Below are positions 10,712 through 20,549 of a stretch of 64,000 nt of DNA, piece after piece. Every line of letters begins with the position of its first letter. Positions within the stretch are counted from its first letter, which is position 1. The stretch comes from Mucilaginibacter xinganensis. Its GTDB lineage: Bacteria > Bacteroidota > Bacteroidia > Sphingobacteriales > Sphingobacteriaceae. Position numbers and translations under genes: made by a program. The stretch spans positions 4,774,001 to 4,838,000 of the forward strand of contig NZ_CP022743.1 of NCBI RefSeq assembly GCF_002257585.1, in the 5' to 3' direction. The notes beneath the pieces were generated by a model. It was given only the letters and a program-made list of their open reading frames with translations. It did not search any database and was not told where the DNA came from.

Positions 10712-13648
10712 TTAATCCGTAGCCGATAATATTTTTACAGGTCCCAGTAATCCGGATTCCAACAAAGGGGTGTTTACATTTAGCATATCAAAACGGAAAA
10801 CGTCATGTGTTTGCGTCAGTCTTTTTTCTTTTGGCAGGCTTAAGTCATGCACCACACGGTTTGCCCATAGATTAATCACATTAACCTGCAGAACATTATA
10901 TCGCTGTTTGATTGCGTCAGTGATCTCAACGCGCCACGGGGCACACCATAAAACACCTAGCTTTTTCCCATTTAAGCGTATCTCGGCAACATCCTTCACG
11001 TTTCCAAGATCAAGAAATATCCGCTCTCCCTTTTTGTATTTATACAGATCAAATGTCTTGGTATAGGTAGCCGTCCCTGAGTAATATTTTATTCCTTCTT
11101 CCCGGCGTTTGGTCCAACTGATCAGCTCCGGGAACACAGTCTTGGCCGGTCCTCCCCATTTTGGATCAAATGATGCAGTCCACGATCCATCAAATTCGGC
11201 TAGCGGTTCCAGCTTAGGAAAGTTGCGCGTTGCCGCGCCCTGAGCTATTGCGGCAACTGGTTTACGAAAGACGATGAAATAAGAACTAAAAGCATCCAAC
11301 TGCAGCGATAATGTTGTAGTCGCGTCGTCATGATGATAAGCTTTGGCGATGACCGCATTACCGGTTAAAGCATCCCATATCTCAGGCTGCTTGCCGCTAA
11401 CTCTAAAAGTAAAGTCACGTGTTTGCTGTTGATTGCTGCGGTTGATAACGAAATAAATATCTGTTTCACCGCTTTTACGATGGATATAATCGAACTCATC
11501 TGATTTTTCGGCCTGCCCGTTAAATGAAAAGTCTGGTTTCACCCCGTCAGCTAAAAGAATTTCCCGTGGCGTTTTGCCCCAAATTATACGTCCCTTTCCT
11601 AAACGGCGCTCGGTATGCGTTTTACCATCCAGGTCGCCCCAAATCTCAGCAGCTATCTTTCGTACCTGCACATCACACTCCGGGTAGTTTTTCAGTTCAG
11701 CAGACATAACTGGTGGCGGCCCAACAACGGTAGCGCCCATATTTATCAACTCCCTGATTTTTTTGATTACCGGTAATGACATCGCATTAGACGGGATGGA
11801 AGATACCGAAAGGCTTTGATAAGAGCCAACTTCGTTAGCTATCTCCGCAGAGGGCGAAACACAATTCTGTAATACCAAAAGCGTATAACTCATGCCATCG
11901 GGCAGCACAATACGCCCGTTCTTTACACTCATTCTGGTCAATAACACTTCGGGATTGGTGTAATCGCAGTCATAGCCCGGACCAAGCGTAGAGATAAGGT
12001 ATTTTGGCGGGGCCAGCAAGGGCGGCCTTTCGCCCAGATAAAAGCAAACATCACCTACAAATTTCCCTTGTTGCAGCATATACTGGCAACGGGACAGGTA
12101 GCTAAAAAATGCTGGCGACTGCTCCCACCAGGTTATGTTGGGTGTAAAATGTTGCCCGGCGCAATACTCATATCCCGGCTTACCGTCTGACGGTGGCTGG
12201 CAAGTGGCCGCATGCAGCATCAAACGGTTAATACCTTCACAAAAAGCATCATTCGCATAAGGCTTTAAATCGCCCGGCCCAAGGCTCCAGTGTGTGCCAT
12301 CCTTTTCCTGCTCTGTGAAAGCCTCTGCCTCGGCCTGGCGTTTACCGTAAACATGGGCCGCTGTTGACGTTTGTTTAAGATTGAGCCGCTCGCGCCGATT
12401 TTTGTTATAACCGCCCGGTGCGTTACGAGTGCCGTTTACCCAAAACTCGCCTGCAACGATGTCAGAATGCCCAAAGTTTTTCAGGACGTCCTGCGGGGGA
12501 ATATCATTTGGCCCGCCAGCTTCGTTACCCACTTTAAGGCCATGTTTGTGACATAGCTCTTCAAAATGTCCATAAAAATTCTCTGCTATACAATCCTGGA
12601 TCGTGCGGTCAAAATCATCACGAAAACGCGCTGATAGCTCCGTATTAATCACTGTATAACCAGCCAAAGCAGGCATATACTGTTTCAGATCATAACCCCT
12701 GAATTTGCTGAACTGGAGAGCAAAATCCTGGGTCCAGGTCAATTTGCCGCATTCCCAGCTATCAGACCATAAATAATCCAAATGACCTCCGGCTTTACCA
12801 GCCTCGGCAATTATGGTTTTACCCAAATGAGCGAAATAATCGTCTAACGCGGCGCGGCTCAGATAATCTATCTCATAGCCCTCGCCACCCTTAAAGGTAT
12901 CCCCTTCGGGATAAGCCTTCCATTTACTCCATGGATGTCCTGTTAATGTATAACCTGTACGCAAAATCACCCATTTACCCGCTGGTACATTCCATTTTAA
13001 ATAGCCATTAGCGTCTAACTTGTCAGTGATGTCTATAATCTCTTTAGGGTTGATTTGTTTATTACTATCCGGTACCGGAAATGCCTGTACCATAATATCA
13101 TGATAATAGCCCTCTACCACTTCGGGCTGCGGAAGTGCCCTGTCAAACTTAACTGACCCCGAAGCCTCTAGTTTCGAAAAAACAACTTTCTTCATGGCGT
13201 TGTCTTTGGTTACCGATGGACCCATCATCGTCCAGCCGCCGGCAAGGTTAAAGCCTATTTCAATATGCAGCCTGTTAGCCTCTTTAACCGCGTATCTAAA
13301 AAGCTCGCGCCATTCTTCGCCAAGAAATTTCACACCCGGCAAGGGCTCTTTACCTGCATAGCCACCGTTACAGATCAAATTGACGCCACTTATACCCTTC
13401 GCTTTAAATTCTTCCAGATCCCGTTTAATACCTGCTTTGTCCACCCTGTTATAAATCCAAAACCAATAAACCCGCGATTTAGCAGAATCTGGTGGTGATT
13501 GGAATGACCTTAATAAAGTATCCCCGACCACAGCTTGCTTATTTGTATGATTTTTTTTTTGTTGAGCCTGGCTTAAAGCGATAAAATTCAGAAGGAGAGT
13601 AATAGTCACCAAAATTGTGCCGAATGGTCGGGAACAGGTCATATTCAT
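10712..13648 (-). CDS. GH106-like exported glycoside hydrolase (probable alpha-L-rhamnosidase)
   Basis: The 978-residue protein has a signal peptide ending near SQAQQ (residue 29). The N-terminal region carries the pattern PPDSAKSRVYWFWIYNRV, then DLEEFKAKGISGVNLI and GGWTMMGPSVT, as in GH106 (alpha-L-rhamnosidases acting on rhamnogalacturonan-type glycans). A catalytic (beta/alpha)8 barrel spans roughly residues 50-640. The C-terminal 150 residues form a galactose-binding-like jelly roll (YYSGTATYTKTFDL, IRLNGKKLGVLW). It should work in the periplasm or at the surface. No SusC/SusD pair adjoins it, so it is a stand-alone enzyme gene. Activity on rhamnose is inferred from family only; catalytic Glu residues were not assigned. 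Confidence 0.82.
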   Translation of the reverse strand: MNMTCSRPFGTILVTITLLLNFIALSQAQQKKNHTNKQAVVGDTLLRSFQSPPDSAKSRVYWFWIYNRVDKAGIKRDLEEFKAKGISGVNLICNGGYAGKEPLPGVKFLGEEWRELFRYAVKEANRLHIEIGFNLAGGWTMMGPSVTKDNAMKKVVFSKLEASGSVKFDRALPQPEVVEGYYHDIMVQAFPVPDSNKQINPKEIIDITDKLDANGYLKWNVPAGKWVILRTGYTLTGHPWSKWKAYPEGDTFKGGEGYEIDYLSRAALDDYFAHLGKTIIAEAGKAGGHLDYLWSDSWECGKLTWTQDFALQFSKFRGYDLKQYMPALAGYTVINTELSARFRDDFDRTIQDCIAENFYGHFEELCHKHGLKVGNEAGGPNDIPPQDVLKNFGHSDIVAGEFWVNGTRNAPGGYNKNRRERLNLKQTSTAAHVYGKRQAEAEAFTEQEKDGTHWSLGPGDLKPYANDAFCEGINRLMLHAATCQPPSDGKPGYEYCAGQHFTPNITWWEQSPAFFSYLSRCQYMLQQGKFVGDVCFYLGERPPLLAPPKYLISTLGPGYDCDYTNPEVLLTRMSVKNGRIVLPDGMSYTLLVLQNCVSPSAEIANEVGSYQSLSVSSIPSNAMSLPVIKKIRELINMGATVVGPPPVMSAELKNYPECDVQVRKIAAEIWGDLDGKTHTERRLGKGRIIWGKTPREILLADGVKPDFSFNGQAEKSDEFDYIHRKSGETDIYFVINRSNQQQTRDFTFRVSGKQPEIWDALTGNAVIAKAYHHDDATTTLSLQLDAFSSYFIVFRKPVAAIAQGAATRNFPKLEPLAEFDGSWTASFDPKWGGPAKTVFPELISWTKRREEGIKYYSGTATYTKTFDLYKYKKGERIFLDLGNVKDVAEIRLNGKKLGVLWCAPWRVEITDAIKQRYNVLQVNVINLWANRVVHDLSLPKEKRLTQTHDVFRFDMLNVNTPLLESGLLGPVKILSATD

Positions 13649-13961
13649 ACGGGTAAATTTAGTAATAATAGGATATTATTCATCTTTTAGTCGGTTGGTC
13701 GCCTTCAAAATATTTATTTCGAAGCTATTGACCACCTTGTTACACTGGCAAACAACAAACTCCGATATACAATATTTGCAAATTGTCTCTTGGTTACCAT
13801 CAGTACTTACATCAGGTTTTTACAAAAAGAAAGTAAGTTAGTGAAGAGTGACCAACGAAATTCATTTTTCCCGTTACGGCTCATATTAAGCATCTTAGTA
13901 ATGCGGATCCGGTTTACCCACCCCATGATTTTAATAGTTAAAATAAATATACTTTTATATC
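13649..13961. other. Divergent intergenic region, rhamnosidase and Crp/Fnr gene
   Basis: The 313-bp AT-rich gap between two outward-reading genes must hold both promoters. Just before the Crp/Fnr ATG is AT-rich TATACTTTTATATC, which lacks the G of TAnnTTTG. No convincing -33/-7 pair, repeat or small gene was found. Confidence 0.45.
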
Positions 13962-14540
13962 ATGGATGATTTTGAGGCAATAAAAAAACATTTTGCGAAA
14001 TATATTGAACTTACTGAGGACGAAAATAACCGGATAGTTTCATTTTTAAAGGTGAAAAATATCAGAAAAAAGCAATTGATTGTTCAACCCGACTTTACAT
14101 GTAAGTACAGAAGTTATGTAGTGAAAGGTGCAATGAGAGCCTATCTGGCAGACGACAAGGGGCAAGCGCATACGATTGCCTTTGCAATTGAAGACTGGTG
14201 GATCAGTGACTTTAACAGCTACATTAATCAAGTACCGGCAACACTATTTGTTGAAGCATTGGAAGATACCAAATTAATTCAAATCGACTACCAGTCTGAA
14301 CAACTTTTGATGGAAGCAATTCCAAAATTCGAAAGGTTTTTTAGAATTGCCGCCCAGCAGTCCTTTGCTTTTCTACAAAAAAGAATGTTATCTAATTTAA
14401 GTAAAACCGCTGAAGAAAGATATGATGAATTTTTTCAAAAATACCCCGCTATTGCCAACCGGGTCCCTCAATACACCTTAGCTTCTTATCTCGGCTTTAC
14501 TACGGAATTCCTAAGTAAAATCAGAAACAGGAAGAAATAA
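13962..14540 (+). CDS. Crp/Fnr family transcriptional regulator
   Basis: This 192-residue protein has an N-terminal cyclic-nucleotide-binding-like beta-barrel (about residues 15-125) and a C-terminal helix-turn-helix ending in LASYLGFTTEFLSKIRNRKK, where TTEFLSKIR is the recognition helix. The cAMP-contact residues of E. coli Crp are not evident and there are no Fnr-type clustered cysteines. It belongs to the Bacteroidota group of small Crp-like proteins with unknown ligand. It lies 102 bp upstream of a peroxiredoxin-like gene and a DoxX-like gene on the same strand. A role in their control is inferred from position. Confidence 0.87.
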   Translation: MDDFEAIKKHFAKYIELTEDENNRIVSFLKVKNIRKKQLIVQPDFTCKYRSYVVKGAMRAYLADDKGQAHTIAFAIEDWWISDFNSYINQVPATLFVEALEDTKLIQIDYQSEQLLMEAIPKFERFFRIAAQQSFAFLQKRMLSNLSKTAEERYDEFFQKYPAIANRVPQYTLASYLGFTTEFLSKIRNRKK

Positions 14541-14642
14541 AGTTGAACCAGTTTAACTTTATTTCCTAATCCAATTCATTTTTTCGCTTCCGATATCGTC
14601 GCATTTTTGTGTCGTCAATAACGACGCTAAAAAATAACAACA

Positions 14643-15320
14643 ATGTCAAAATTTCACCAAACACCTGTTTACGAACAGGAAAAGATTCAATTACAGGCGA
14701 ATCTGGCGGCAATGATTTCTAAAGAATCATTAGAGGTATTTAATGAGGATGCTGACCAATTAGCTTTGGATTACGTGTCTCCCCTGAAACTATCAGTTGG
14801 CGATCAGGCTCCCTTGTTTCACCTTCCCAATGCGGTAAATAAAATAATTGCACTAAAGGATTTGCTCAATGAGGGTCCGGTAGTGATAACTTTTTACAGA
14901 GGGAACTGGTGCCCTTATTGTAATCTGATCTTAAACGCGTATCAAAGGATCTTACCTGATATTAAGGCCTTGGGCGCTAATTTTATAGCCATTTCATCGC
15001 AGAATCCTGATAGCTCTTTAGATATGCAGGCCAAACAAGCCCTGGAATTCGAAGTGCTAAGTGATAGTGGAAATCAAGTGGCTAAGCTATATACTACAAT
15101 CATTCAAAACGCTGTTGAAGCTGTGGACGAAGCACAAAAACTGGGCGTGGATTTTTACAGTTTTTATGATGACCAATCAAGGGAGGTGCCCGTGCCTGCC
15201 GTTTTTATACTTGATAAAAATGGAAAGGTTCTTTTCGCTAAGTCCGAGGGAGGTGATTACCGGCTCAGGGTAGAACCATCTGAAATTTTAACTGCCCTAA
15301 AATTAAGCCTAAGCAAATAA
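14643..15320 (+). CDS. Peroxiredoxin-like (AhpC/TSA, thioredoxin-fold) protein
   Basis: The 225-residue cytoplasmic protein has an alpha-helical N-terminus (1-45), then a thioredoxin fold. The active-site region YRGNWCPYC has Cys90 and Cys93 as a CxxC pair, typical of the 'peroxiredoxin-like' AhpC/TSA group and different from classical PxxxTxxC. Other fold strands are VITFY, FIAISS and VPAVFILDKNGKVLF. It likely reduces peroxides or disulfides. It is followed after 5 bases by the DoxX-like gene, so the two are co-transcribed, with a Crp/Fnr gene upstream. Confidence 0.85.
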   Translation: MSKFHQTPVYEQEKIQLQANLAAMISKESLEVFNEDADQLALDYVSPLKLSVGDQAPLFHLPNAVNKIIALKDLLNEGPVVITFYRGNWCPYCNLILNAYQRILPDIKALGANFIAISSQNPDSSLDMQAKQALEFEVLSDSGNQVAKLYTTIIQNAVEAVDEAQKLGVDFYSFYDDQSREVPVPAVFILDKNGKVLFAKSEGGDYRLRVEPSEILTALKLSLSK

Positions 15321-15325
15321 AAAAA

Positions 15326-15700
15326 ATGAAACTTAAAAAGATCACAACAAGCATCTTGGTATGGCTACCCGCTTTACTATTGGCATTAAGCGCTACTGCA
15401 AAATTTGCAGGCGCTGCCATCATCGTAAGTAACTTGACAAAGGCGGGTATTATCCCCTATTTCCCATTATCTTTATTAGGCTTACTTGAACTGACATGTG
15501 TAGTTTTATATTTAATTCCGGCAACCTGGCGAATTGGCTTTTTCTTGTTGTGCGGATATCTTGGCGGTGCAGGCGCTATAGAGATTTCCCAGCATCTGCT
15601 GCCAACAGCGTTTATTTTGTCGACATTGGTTTGGATCGGTGTTTTCTTTAAAGACAGCTCTGTTTTTAAGGAAGGCAGAAAGACAGCTTTAAATAGTTAA
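15326..15700 (+). CDS. DoxX-like integral membrane protein
   Basis: The 124-residue protein has four predicted membrane helices (about residues 8-27, 45-65, 68-90 and 92-110). The N-terminal pattern LLALSATAKFAGA resembles the start of DoxX/MauE proteins, small four-helix membrane proteins often found with redox enzymes. The 5-base spacing after the peroxiredoxin-like gene indicates one transcript. It may supply or use reducing equivalents at the membrane, which is inferred from the partner. Function is not proven for most members. Confidence 0.75.
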   Translation: MKLKKITTSILVWLPALLLALSATAKFAGAAIIVSNLTKAGIIPYFPLSLLGLLELTCVVLYLIPATWRIGFFLLCGYLGGAGAIEISQHLLPTAFILSTLVWIGVFFKDSSVFKEGRKTALNS

Positions 15701-16100
15701 AACCATCAGCCGAAAGCAATCAGCTATTTAGTCTCATCGTAGCAGATGCTTTTTAGGTTTACGATACGCTGCAACCGGTAAAACTTAATTTTCAGGAAGA
15801 TACTTAATATTTGGAACACTTTACAGCGATCATTCCCTTGCAAAAATTTAATTGATAAAAAACATCTCAAATAACCGTCACAGGTAATTTCGTTTTCATA
15901 ATGATCAATAATAAGCGTTTAGAAACTGTTTGAGAATTTCCAAATTGCGACTAATGATCATTACGGGCGTTACCGGCGTGCGTGCGGCCAACGCCTATTA
16001 CTGCCGACCTATTCTCAAAGAAATCGTATTTTCCTGTTCATAGGCATTCTAAATATCAGCCGAAAATTGGTAATGAAGATAGTAAAAAGGGAATTTTAAT
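15701..16100. other. 400-bp intergenic region without a recognizable gene
   Basis: It lies between two converging transcripts. The part near 15920-16010 is more GC-rich (GGGCGTTACCGGCGTGCGTG) than its surroundings and could be the remnant of something inserted, but no transposase remnant, terminal repeats or target duplication can be shown. No strong terminator was found for either gene. Confidence 0.4.
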
Positions 16101-19100
16101 TTATTTTTTTACAAATTCCTTCTCGTTGTTGAATACTTTAAAAATATCCTCCTCCGATAACGCCTCTTTAAATATTTTTGCACCATTCATATACCCATGG
16201 AATATCCTTTCTGACGGAAACTCCTCATTTCGTCCCAGCATCCATTTATTATTAACCGACAGATTCGCGATTTGATTTGTTATTGCTGTTCCTTTTAACA
16301 CGCCATCTATATAAACATAAAGCGTTTTGCCATTGCATACACCCGCTATATGATGCCAATGTTGGAGCCAATCCGATGGCAAATCAACAGTGCAATCTCC
16401 TCTTCCCCAACCACCTGTAAAAAAAGTAAGTGATTTACCCGCAACTACCTGCAAAACGTTGATATCACCTTTGGTAAAAACATCTGTTAAACCTGGCTCA
16501 ACAGATGTTGGATATACCCATGTCATCATAGTGATGGTTTCCCCAAGTTCATCTAAACTTGCCGCAGAATTCAATTCGACGTAACAGTTGTCCCCAAAAA
16601 GTAATTTATCACCAATATTTTTTGTATCCTCCGCGTTGGAAGATATAATTCGCCCGTTATTGTTAAAACCTGACTTGTCAGTTATCAAATTATCAGCATT
16701 GATTCCCACCGACGGCAGGTCTAGTAAAAGCGATTCCTTTTTACCCATGTAAACCTTATAATCAATCTTATTGTTATCAATTATAACGTGCTGAAACCCT
16801 GCTTTTGCGGCAACAAAATAATGCTTAAGGTTTTTCGTTTCACCCGGGTTAAGTATTAAAGTATCTCTGAAAGCCACGGAGTCGTTGATAATTATCGGGA
16901 TATTAAGGACACTTTTTATACCCCCAATATTTTGAATGTTATAATTGAGCTGTTGCTTCTCATTTAGCCTAATCATTGGGGTTGCAGTAAGCGCTGTTAC
17001 GCTGTAATTATGCGCTACCGACTTTTTAGATTTTTTAACTATAACTGACATTGGCTTCATTCCATTAATCTCTAGTATAGATTTACCTACTGGGTATAGC
17101 CGGACCTGCATAGAATTTTTTACTATCATTCCCGACGCAACCATGCAATTTTTAACCCCATAGCGCTTTCCGTTAACTGTTAAACTAACTGTTTTTGTTC
17201 CCGTGGCACCTTTGTTGATAATAGAGAATTTTACAGATAATAATTCATCAGGCTCGACGGTCTTTTTAGTAACGGAGTAGCTTAAAATTTCGAATTTCGG
17301 ACTGCTCTTTGTTTCCGAAAGTTCAACCGGTTTTTTGTTCAACGGCCACTTTCCGGCTTTGTGCCCCATATTAAAAACCATTTCACCACCTGCTGTCAGC
17401 TTAGCATGTGAGATAGTCGATTTCGGCCATAACTCTCCATTTATATAGATTGATTGTACAACGGGATTTTTCACAGATGAGCCTGGGCTATTAATTATAA
17501 AATCCTTGTTGTTTGGAAGGTGTAGCGTTACCGATTGAAACAGCGGTGAGCCAATAGCATAAATTGGTCTTCCTGGGCATACCGGATATACGGCGATAGC
17601 ACTGAAAACGTACCAGCTTGAGGTAGAACCCAGGTCATCATTACCAGGCAATCCACCCGGTGAATTACTGAATCGCTCAAGCATGATCTGCCTGCACCAT
17701 TTTTGTGTTAATTCAGGCTTATCCGCCTGGTTAAATAAATAAGGCAAATGAAACACCGTTTCATTATCAAATAAAATGGCATTATGGGAAAGCGCGGAGT
17801 CAAGTCGGAAAGCAAACCGCTCATTCCCCCCAAGCAGGTTGATCAGATCCTTTGCATCTTGAGGGACAAAATAGGTATAGACCCACTTGTCGCCTTCTTT
17901 ATACCCTGACATACCTGGCTGAAGCTTAAAACCGCTTTTATTTCTGGGAAGAAAAAAAAGTTCATCAGCATTAAAAAGATTACGATAACTGTAGCTTCTG
18001 TTTAAGAGTATCTTATAGTCTTCATCATTGTGAACCACTTGTTTTGCATACTGCGAAAGGGCCCAATCATCATAAGCGTATTCAAGCGTTCGTGTTACTG
18101 ATTCAGAACGCGTAAAAGGGATATATCCGTTTTTATGGTAGATATCCATATCAGGTTGTAAAAATGGAGAATCTACTAAATTACTTTTCATAGCTTTATA
18201 AGCTAGCTCTTTGCTAAAACCATTAATCCCCTTAAGATAGCTATCAACTATAATCGGCACAGCATGATTACCAGTCATGGATTCTGTTGGTAGGTGGCCG
18301 GTTTGATTATATACATCGAGCATGGATAAAACCACATCTTTTTGCTTATCGGGGTAAAGCAGGGTAAGCAACGGATGCAGGGAACGGAAGGTATCCCACG
18401 GAGAAAAAGCTCCATATTGACAGGCACCTGTTTTCTGGTAAATTTCACCATCAGCACCCTTGTATTTGCCGTTCACATCATCTATAACCCAGGGGATCAA
18501 TAACGAATGATAGAGCGCTGTGTAAAAAACGGTTTTATTTTGTTCGTTTTCGTCAATTACATCAATAACAGCTAGTTTCTTAAGCCATTCGTCACTTGTA
18601 CGTTTACGGATCTGTTCAAAAGACAAGGCACCGATTTCTTTATCAATATTGTTTTGAGCGCTTGCATACCCAACTGGCGACGCGCTCAACTTAAGACCGA
18701 TAACTTTTTCACCTTTTAATGGCGATTCAAAACTGAAGATCCAGCCGCCGTTAACCCGCTTTTTATTTGTGTATGCTTCGGTAAAATTGATAACTGTATT
18801 TCCATTTGAAGCCTGCAATACTGTGGGTGACACAGCATTGATTTCCATAGCGTCGCCAATAAAGATCCCAGGCCGTGAAGCCGCAGCGAATGTGAAACGG
18901 AATAACCCTGCTCTTACTGTTGTTGTTGCTTCGGCAATAGTATGGTCATCATCAAAAATCACTTTATAATATCCCGGACTTGCTGTTTCGTTTGTGTGCG
19001 AAAACTTTCGACAATACCCGCCAGCTTCAAACCCTGCGTCCGTATTAACCGGCATGACATAAAAGTGACCCGATGAGCCCTCCGGAAAGCCACTCATGTG

Positions 19101-19370
19101 CCCGGAACAACTGAAATAATAAATGGCGTTATTTTCGTAGTTATAGCCTTTCGCAAACGTTGTTTCGGGACTTATCTGTATAAACCCTGATGGCGCTACC
19201 GCCCCGGGATAAGTACCGCCCTCGCTGCCCCATTTGGTTGCTACGTTGCTTTTGGCCGTACCGATAAACGAATTTACATATCGCAGGTGGTTTGCGTGTT
19301 GCGCGGAAACGCCGCCACAAAAAAGTGTTACTAAAACAGCAACAACGGCAAGCGTAAAAGGAGTTTTCAA
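16101..19370 (-). CDS. GH92 alpha-mannosidase with C-terminal CARDB-like and LamG-like domains
   Basis: The 1089-residue exported protein (signal peptide to about residue 23) opens with GH92 hallmarks: RYVNSFIGT, GGTYPGAVAPSG, SGHMSGFPEGSSGHF. Later come FSPWDTFRSLHPLLTLLYP, LPTESMTGNH and GGLPGNDDLGSTSSWYVFSA, which are conserved catalytic-domain motifs. GH92 enzymes are Ca2+-dependent exo-alpha-mannosidases, mostly alpha-1,2. The GH92 part ends near residue 690. Two CARDB-like beta-sandwich segments follow (about 700-880), then a LamG/concanavalin-like jelly roll (about 895-1080) that could bind glycan. Typical GH92 proteins are about 720-780 residues, so this one carries 300 extra. It is the last gene of the utilization-locus operon, 38 bp after the acyltransferase-like gene. 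Confidence 0.92.
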   Translation of the reverse strand: MKTPFTLAVVAVLVTLFCGGVSAQHANHLRYVNSFIGTAKSNVATKWGSEGGTYPGAVAPSGFIQISPETTFAKGYNYENNAIYYFSCSGHMSGFPEGSSGHFYVMPVNTDAGFEAGGYCRKFSHTNETASPGYYKVIFDDDHTIAEATTTVRAGLFRFTFAAASRPGIFIGDAMEINAVSPTVLQASNGNTVINFTEAYTNKKRVNGGWIFSFESPLKGEKVIGLKLSASPVGYASAQNNIDKEIGALSFEQIRKRTSDEWLKKLAVIDVIDENEQNKTVFYTALYHSLLIPWVIDDVNGKYKGADGEIYQKTGACQYGAFSPWDTFRSLHPLLTLLYPDKQKDVVLSMLDVYNQTGHLPTESMTGNHAVPIIVDSYLKGINGFSKELAYKAMKSNLVDSPFLQPDMDIYHKNGYIPFTRSESVTRTLEYAYDDWALSQYAKQVVHNDEDYKILLNRSYSYRNLFNADELFFLPRNKSGFKLQPGMSGYKEGDKWVYTYFVPQDAKDLINLLGGNERFAFRLDSALSHNAILFDNETVFHLPYLFNQADKPELTQKWCRQIMLERFSNSPGGLPGNDDLGSTSSWYVFSAIAVYPVCPGRPIYAIGSPLFQSVTLHLPNNKDFIINSPGSSVKNPVVQSIYINGELWPKSTISHAKLTAGGEMVFNMGHKAGKWPLNKKPVELSETKSSPKFEILSYSVTKKTVEPDELLSVKFSIINKGATGTKTVSLTVNGKRYGVKNCMVASGMIVKNSMQVRLYPVGKSILEINGMKPMSVIVKKSKKSVAHNYSVTALTATPMIRLNEKQQLNYNIQNIGGIKSVLNIPIIINDSVAFRDTLILNPGETKNLKHYFVAAKAGFQHVIIDNNKIDYKVYMGKKESLLLDLPSVGINADNLITDKSGFNNNGRIISSNAEDTKNIGDKLLFGDNCYVELNSAASLDELGETITMMTWVYPTSVEPGLTDVFTKGDINVLQVVAGKSLTFFTGGWGRGDCTVDLPSDWLQHWHHIAGVCNGKTLYVYIDGVLKGTAITNQIANLSVNNKWMLGRNEEFPSERIFHGYMNGAKIFKEALSEEDIFKVFNNEKEFVKK

Positions 19371-19408
19371 ATCAAATTAGTTAATAAATTAAAAAGCATC
19401 AGCTTTAA

Positions 19409-20536
19409 TTATATTTTTATGTAGATCTTTCTTTTATCCATCAGGTAGCCCACAAACCAGCAAAGCAGCATATAACAGGTTGCAAAAACGAGCGTGCCCA
19501 ATGCTCCGGGGAATATTTGCTGATAAAAAACGTTGTTAATCCAGTCGTAAAAACTCAAGTCAGGTTTTACCCAAATTAGCTGCAGGCACGTTAACAACAA
19601 CTCCGACAGCAGATAAATGGCTAATGAATTACGGCCAAATACCAGGAAGAAGTTTGTTCCCCATTTTATATTTTTCAGCTCAATTACATATACCAGCATC
19701 CCTAATAAAACCAGGTCAATGCCCACAGTAAGCAATACAAATGAGCTTGTCCATAATTTTTTGGCAATCGGGAAAAACTGCGCAAAAAACAAAGCCCCGC
19801 AAATAAGCAATACACCAAACATTAATAATTTGGCTACAGACTCGTAATTTCTTCCTTTCCGCTGAATGTATGCGCCCGCCAGATATCCTCCTATAACATT
19901 TACAATACCTGTTAACGTACTTAACAACCCCTCCGGGTCAAAAGCTATCGGACCTCCTTTATCATGGTATAAGTGGTCATTACCTAAAATTAAGATATCC
20001 AGGCGAGTGCCCGCGTTGCCCAGCATCGTATATTCTTTACCAGCCTCGCCAAACAGCAGTAAAAATGCCCAATACCCAATTAACAGGCACCCCGAAATAA
20101 CAACAACTGCTTTCTTTGAGCAATAATGAACAATTATGGCCCCAAAGAAATAGCAAAGCGCAATCCGCTGCAATACACCCATAATCCGGGTATGACTAAG
20201 AGGGTTAAATATCCATGTTCCATTTTCGCGGTGAAAAAACGGGAACCAATACATCAGGTATCCCAATAAAAAAATTATAACCGTACGCTTAAATATCTTT
20301 CCTAAAAATCCACCGTTGCTTTGGAGCCTATTTTTTGAAAAACTTAATGCGTTGCCCACAGCAAAAAGAAAGGACGGAAAAACCAGGTCTGTAGGTGTAA
20401 AGCCAAACCAGGCAGCGTGATCAAGCGGCGCCCACTGAATAGCGCCGGAACCCGGCGCATTTACAATGATCATAAAACAAATGGTCATCCCTCTAAAAAT
20501 ATCAAGAGTTATAAATCTGTTGTTGGACAATGTCAT
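19409..20536 (-). CDS. Heparan-alpha-glucosaminide N-acetyltransferase-like membrane protein
   Basis: This 375-residue protein has about ten membrane helices. Its N-terminus reads FITLDIFRGMTICFMIIVN, then LDHAAWFGFTPTDLVFPS, which matches the signature of human HGSNAT and bacterial NagX/DUF5009 proteins (a conserved His, Trp, then TxxDLVFP). The His is residue 40; this region holds the conserved His implicated in acetyl transfer in the family. HGSNAT moves acetyl groups from cytosolic acetyl-CoA across the membrane to terminal alpha-glucosamine. The gene sits 13 bp after GH35 and in one operon with a GH89 alpha-N-acetylglucosaminidase, which supports that reaction. Substrate is inferred. Confidence 0.82.
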   Translation of the reverse strand: MTLSNNRFITLDIFRGMTICFMIIVNAPGSGAIQWAPLDHAAWFGFTPTDLVFPSFLFAVGNALSFSKNRLQSNGGFLGKIFKRTVIIFLLGYLMYWFPFFHRENGTWIFNPLSHTRIMGVLQRIALCYFFGAIIVHYCSKKAVVVISGCLLIGYWAFLLLFGEAGKEYTMLGNAGTRLDILILGNDHLYHDKGGPIAFDPEGLLSTLTGIVNVIGGYLAGAYIQRKGRNYESVAKLLMFGVLLICGALFFAQFFPIAKKLWTSSFVLLTVGIDLVLLGMLVYVIELKNIKWGTNFFLVFGRNSLAIYLLSELLLTCLQLIWVKPDLSFYDWINNVFYQQIFPGALGTLVFATCYMLLCWFVGYLMDKRKIYIKI

Positions 20537-20549
20537 ATAGCTAAAATTT

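Noticed and set aside
15900..16010. GC-richer patch resembling an insertion-sequence remnant
   Set aside because: No transposase fragment, inverted ends or target duplication could be shown.
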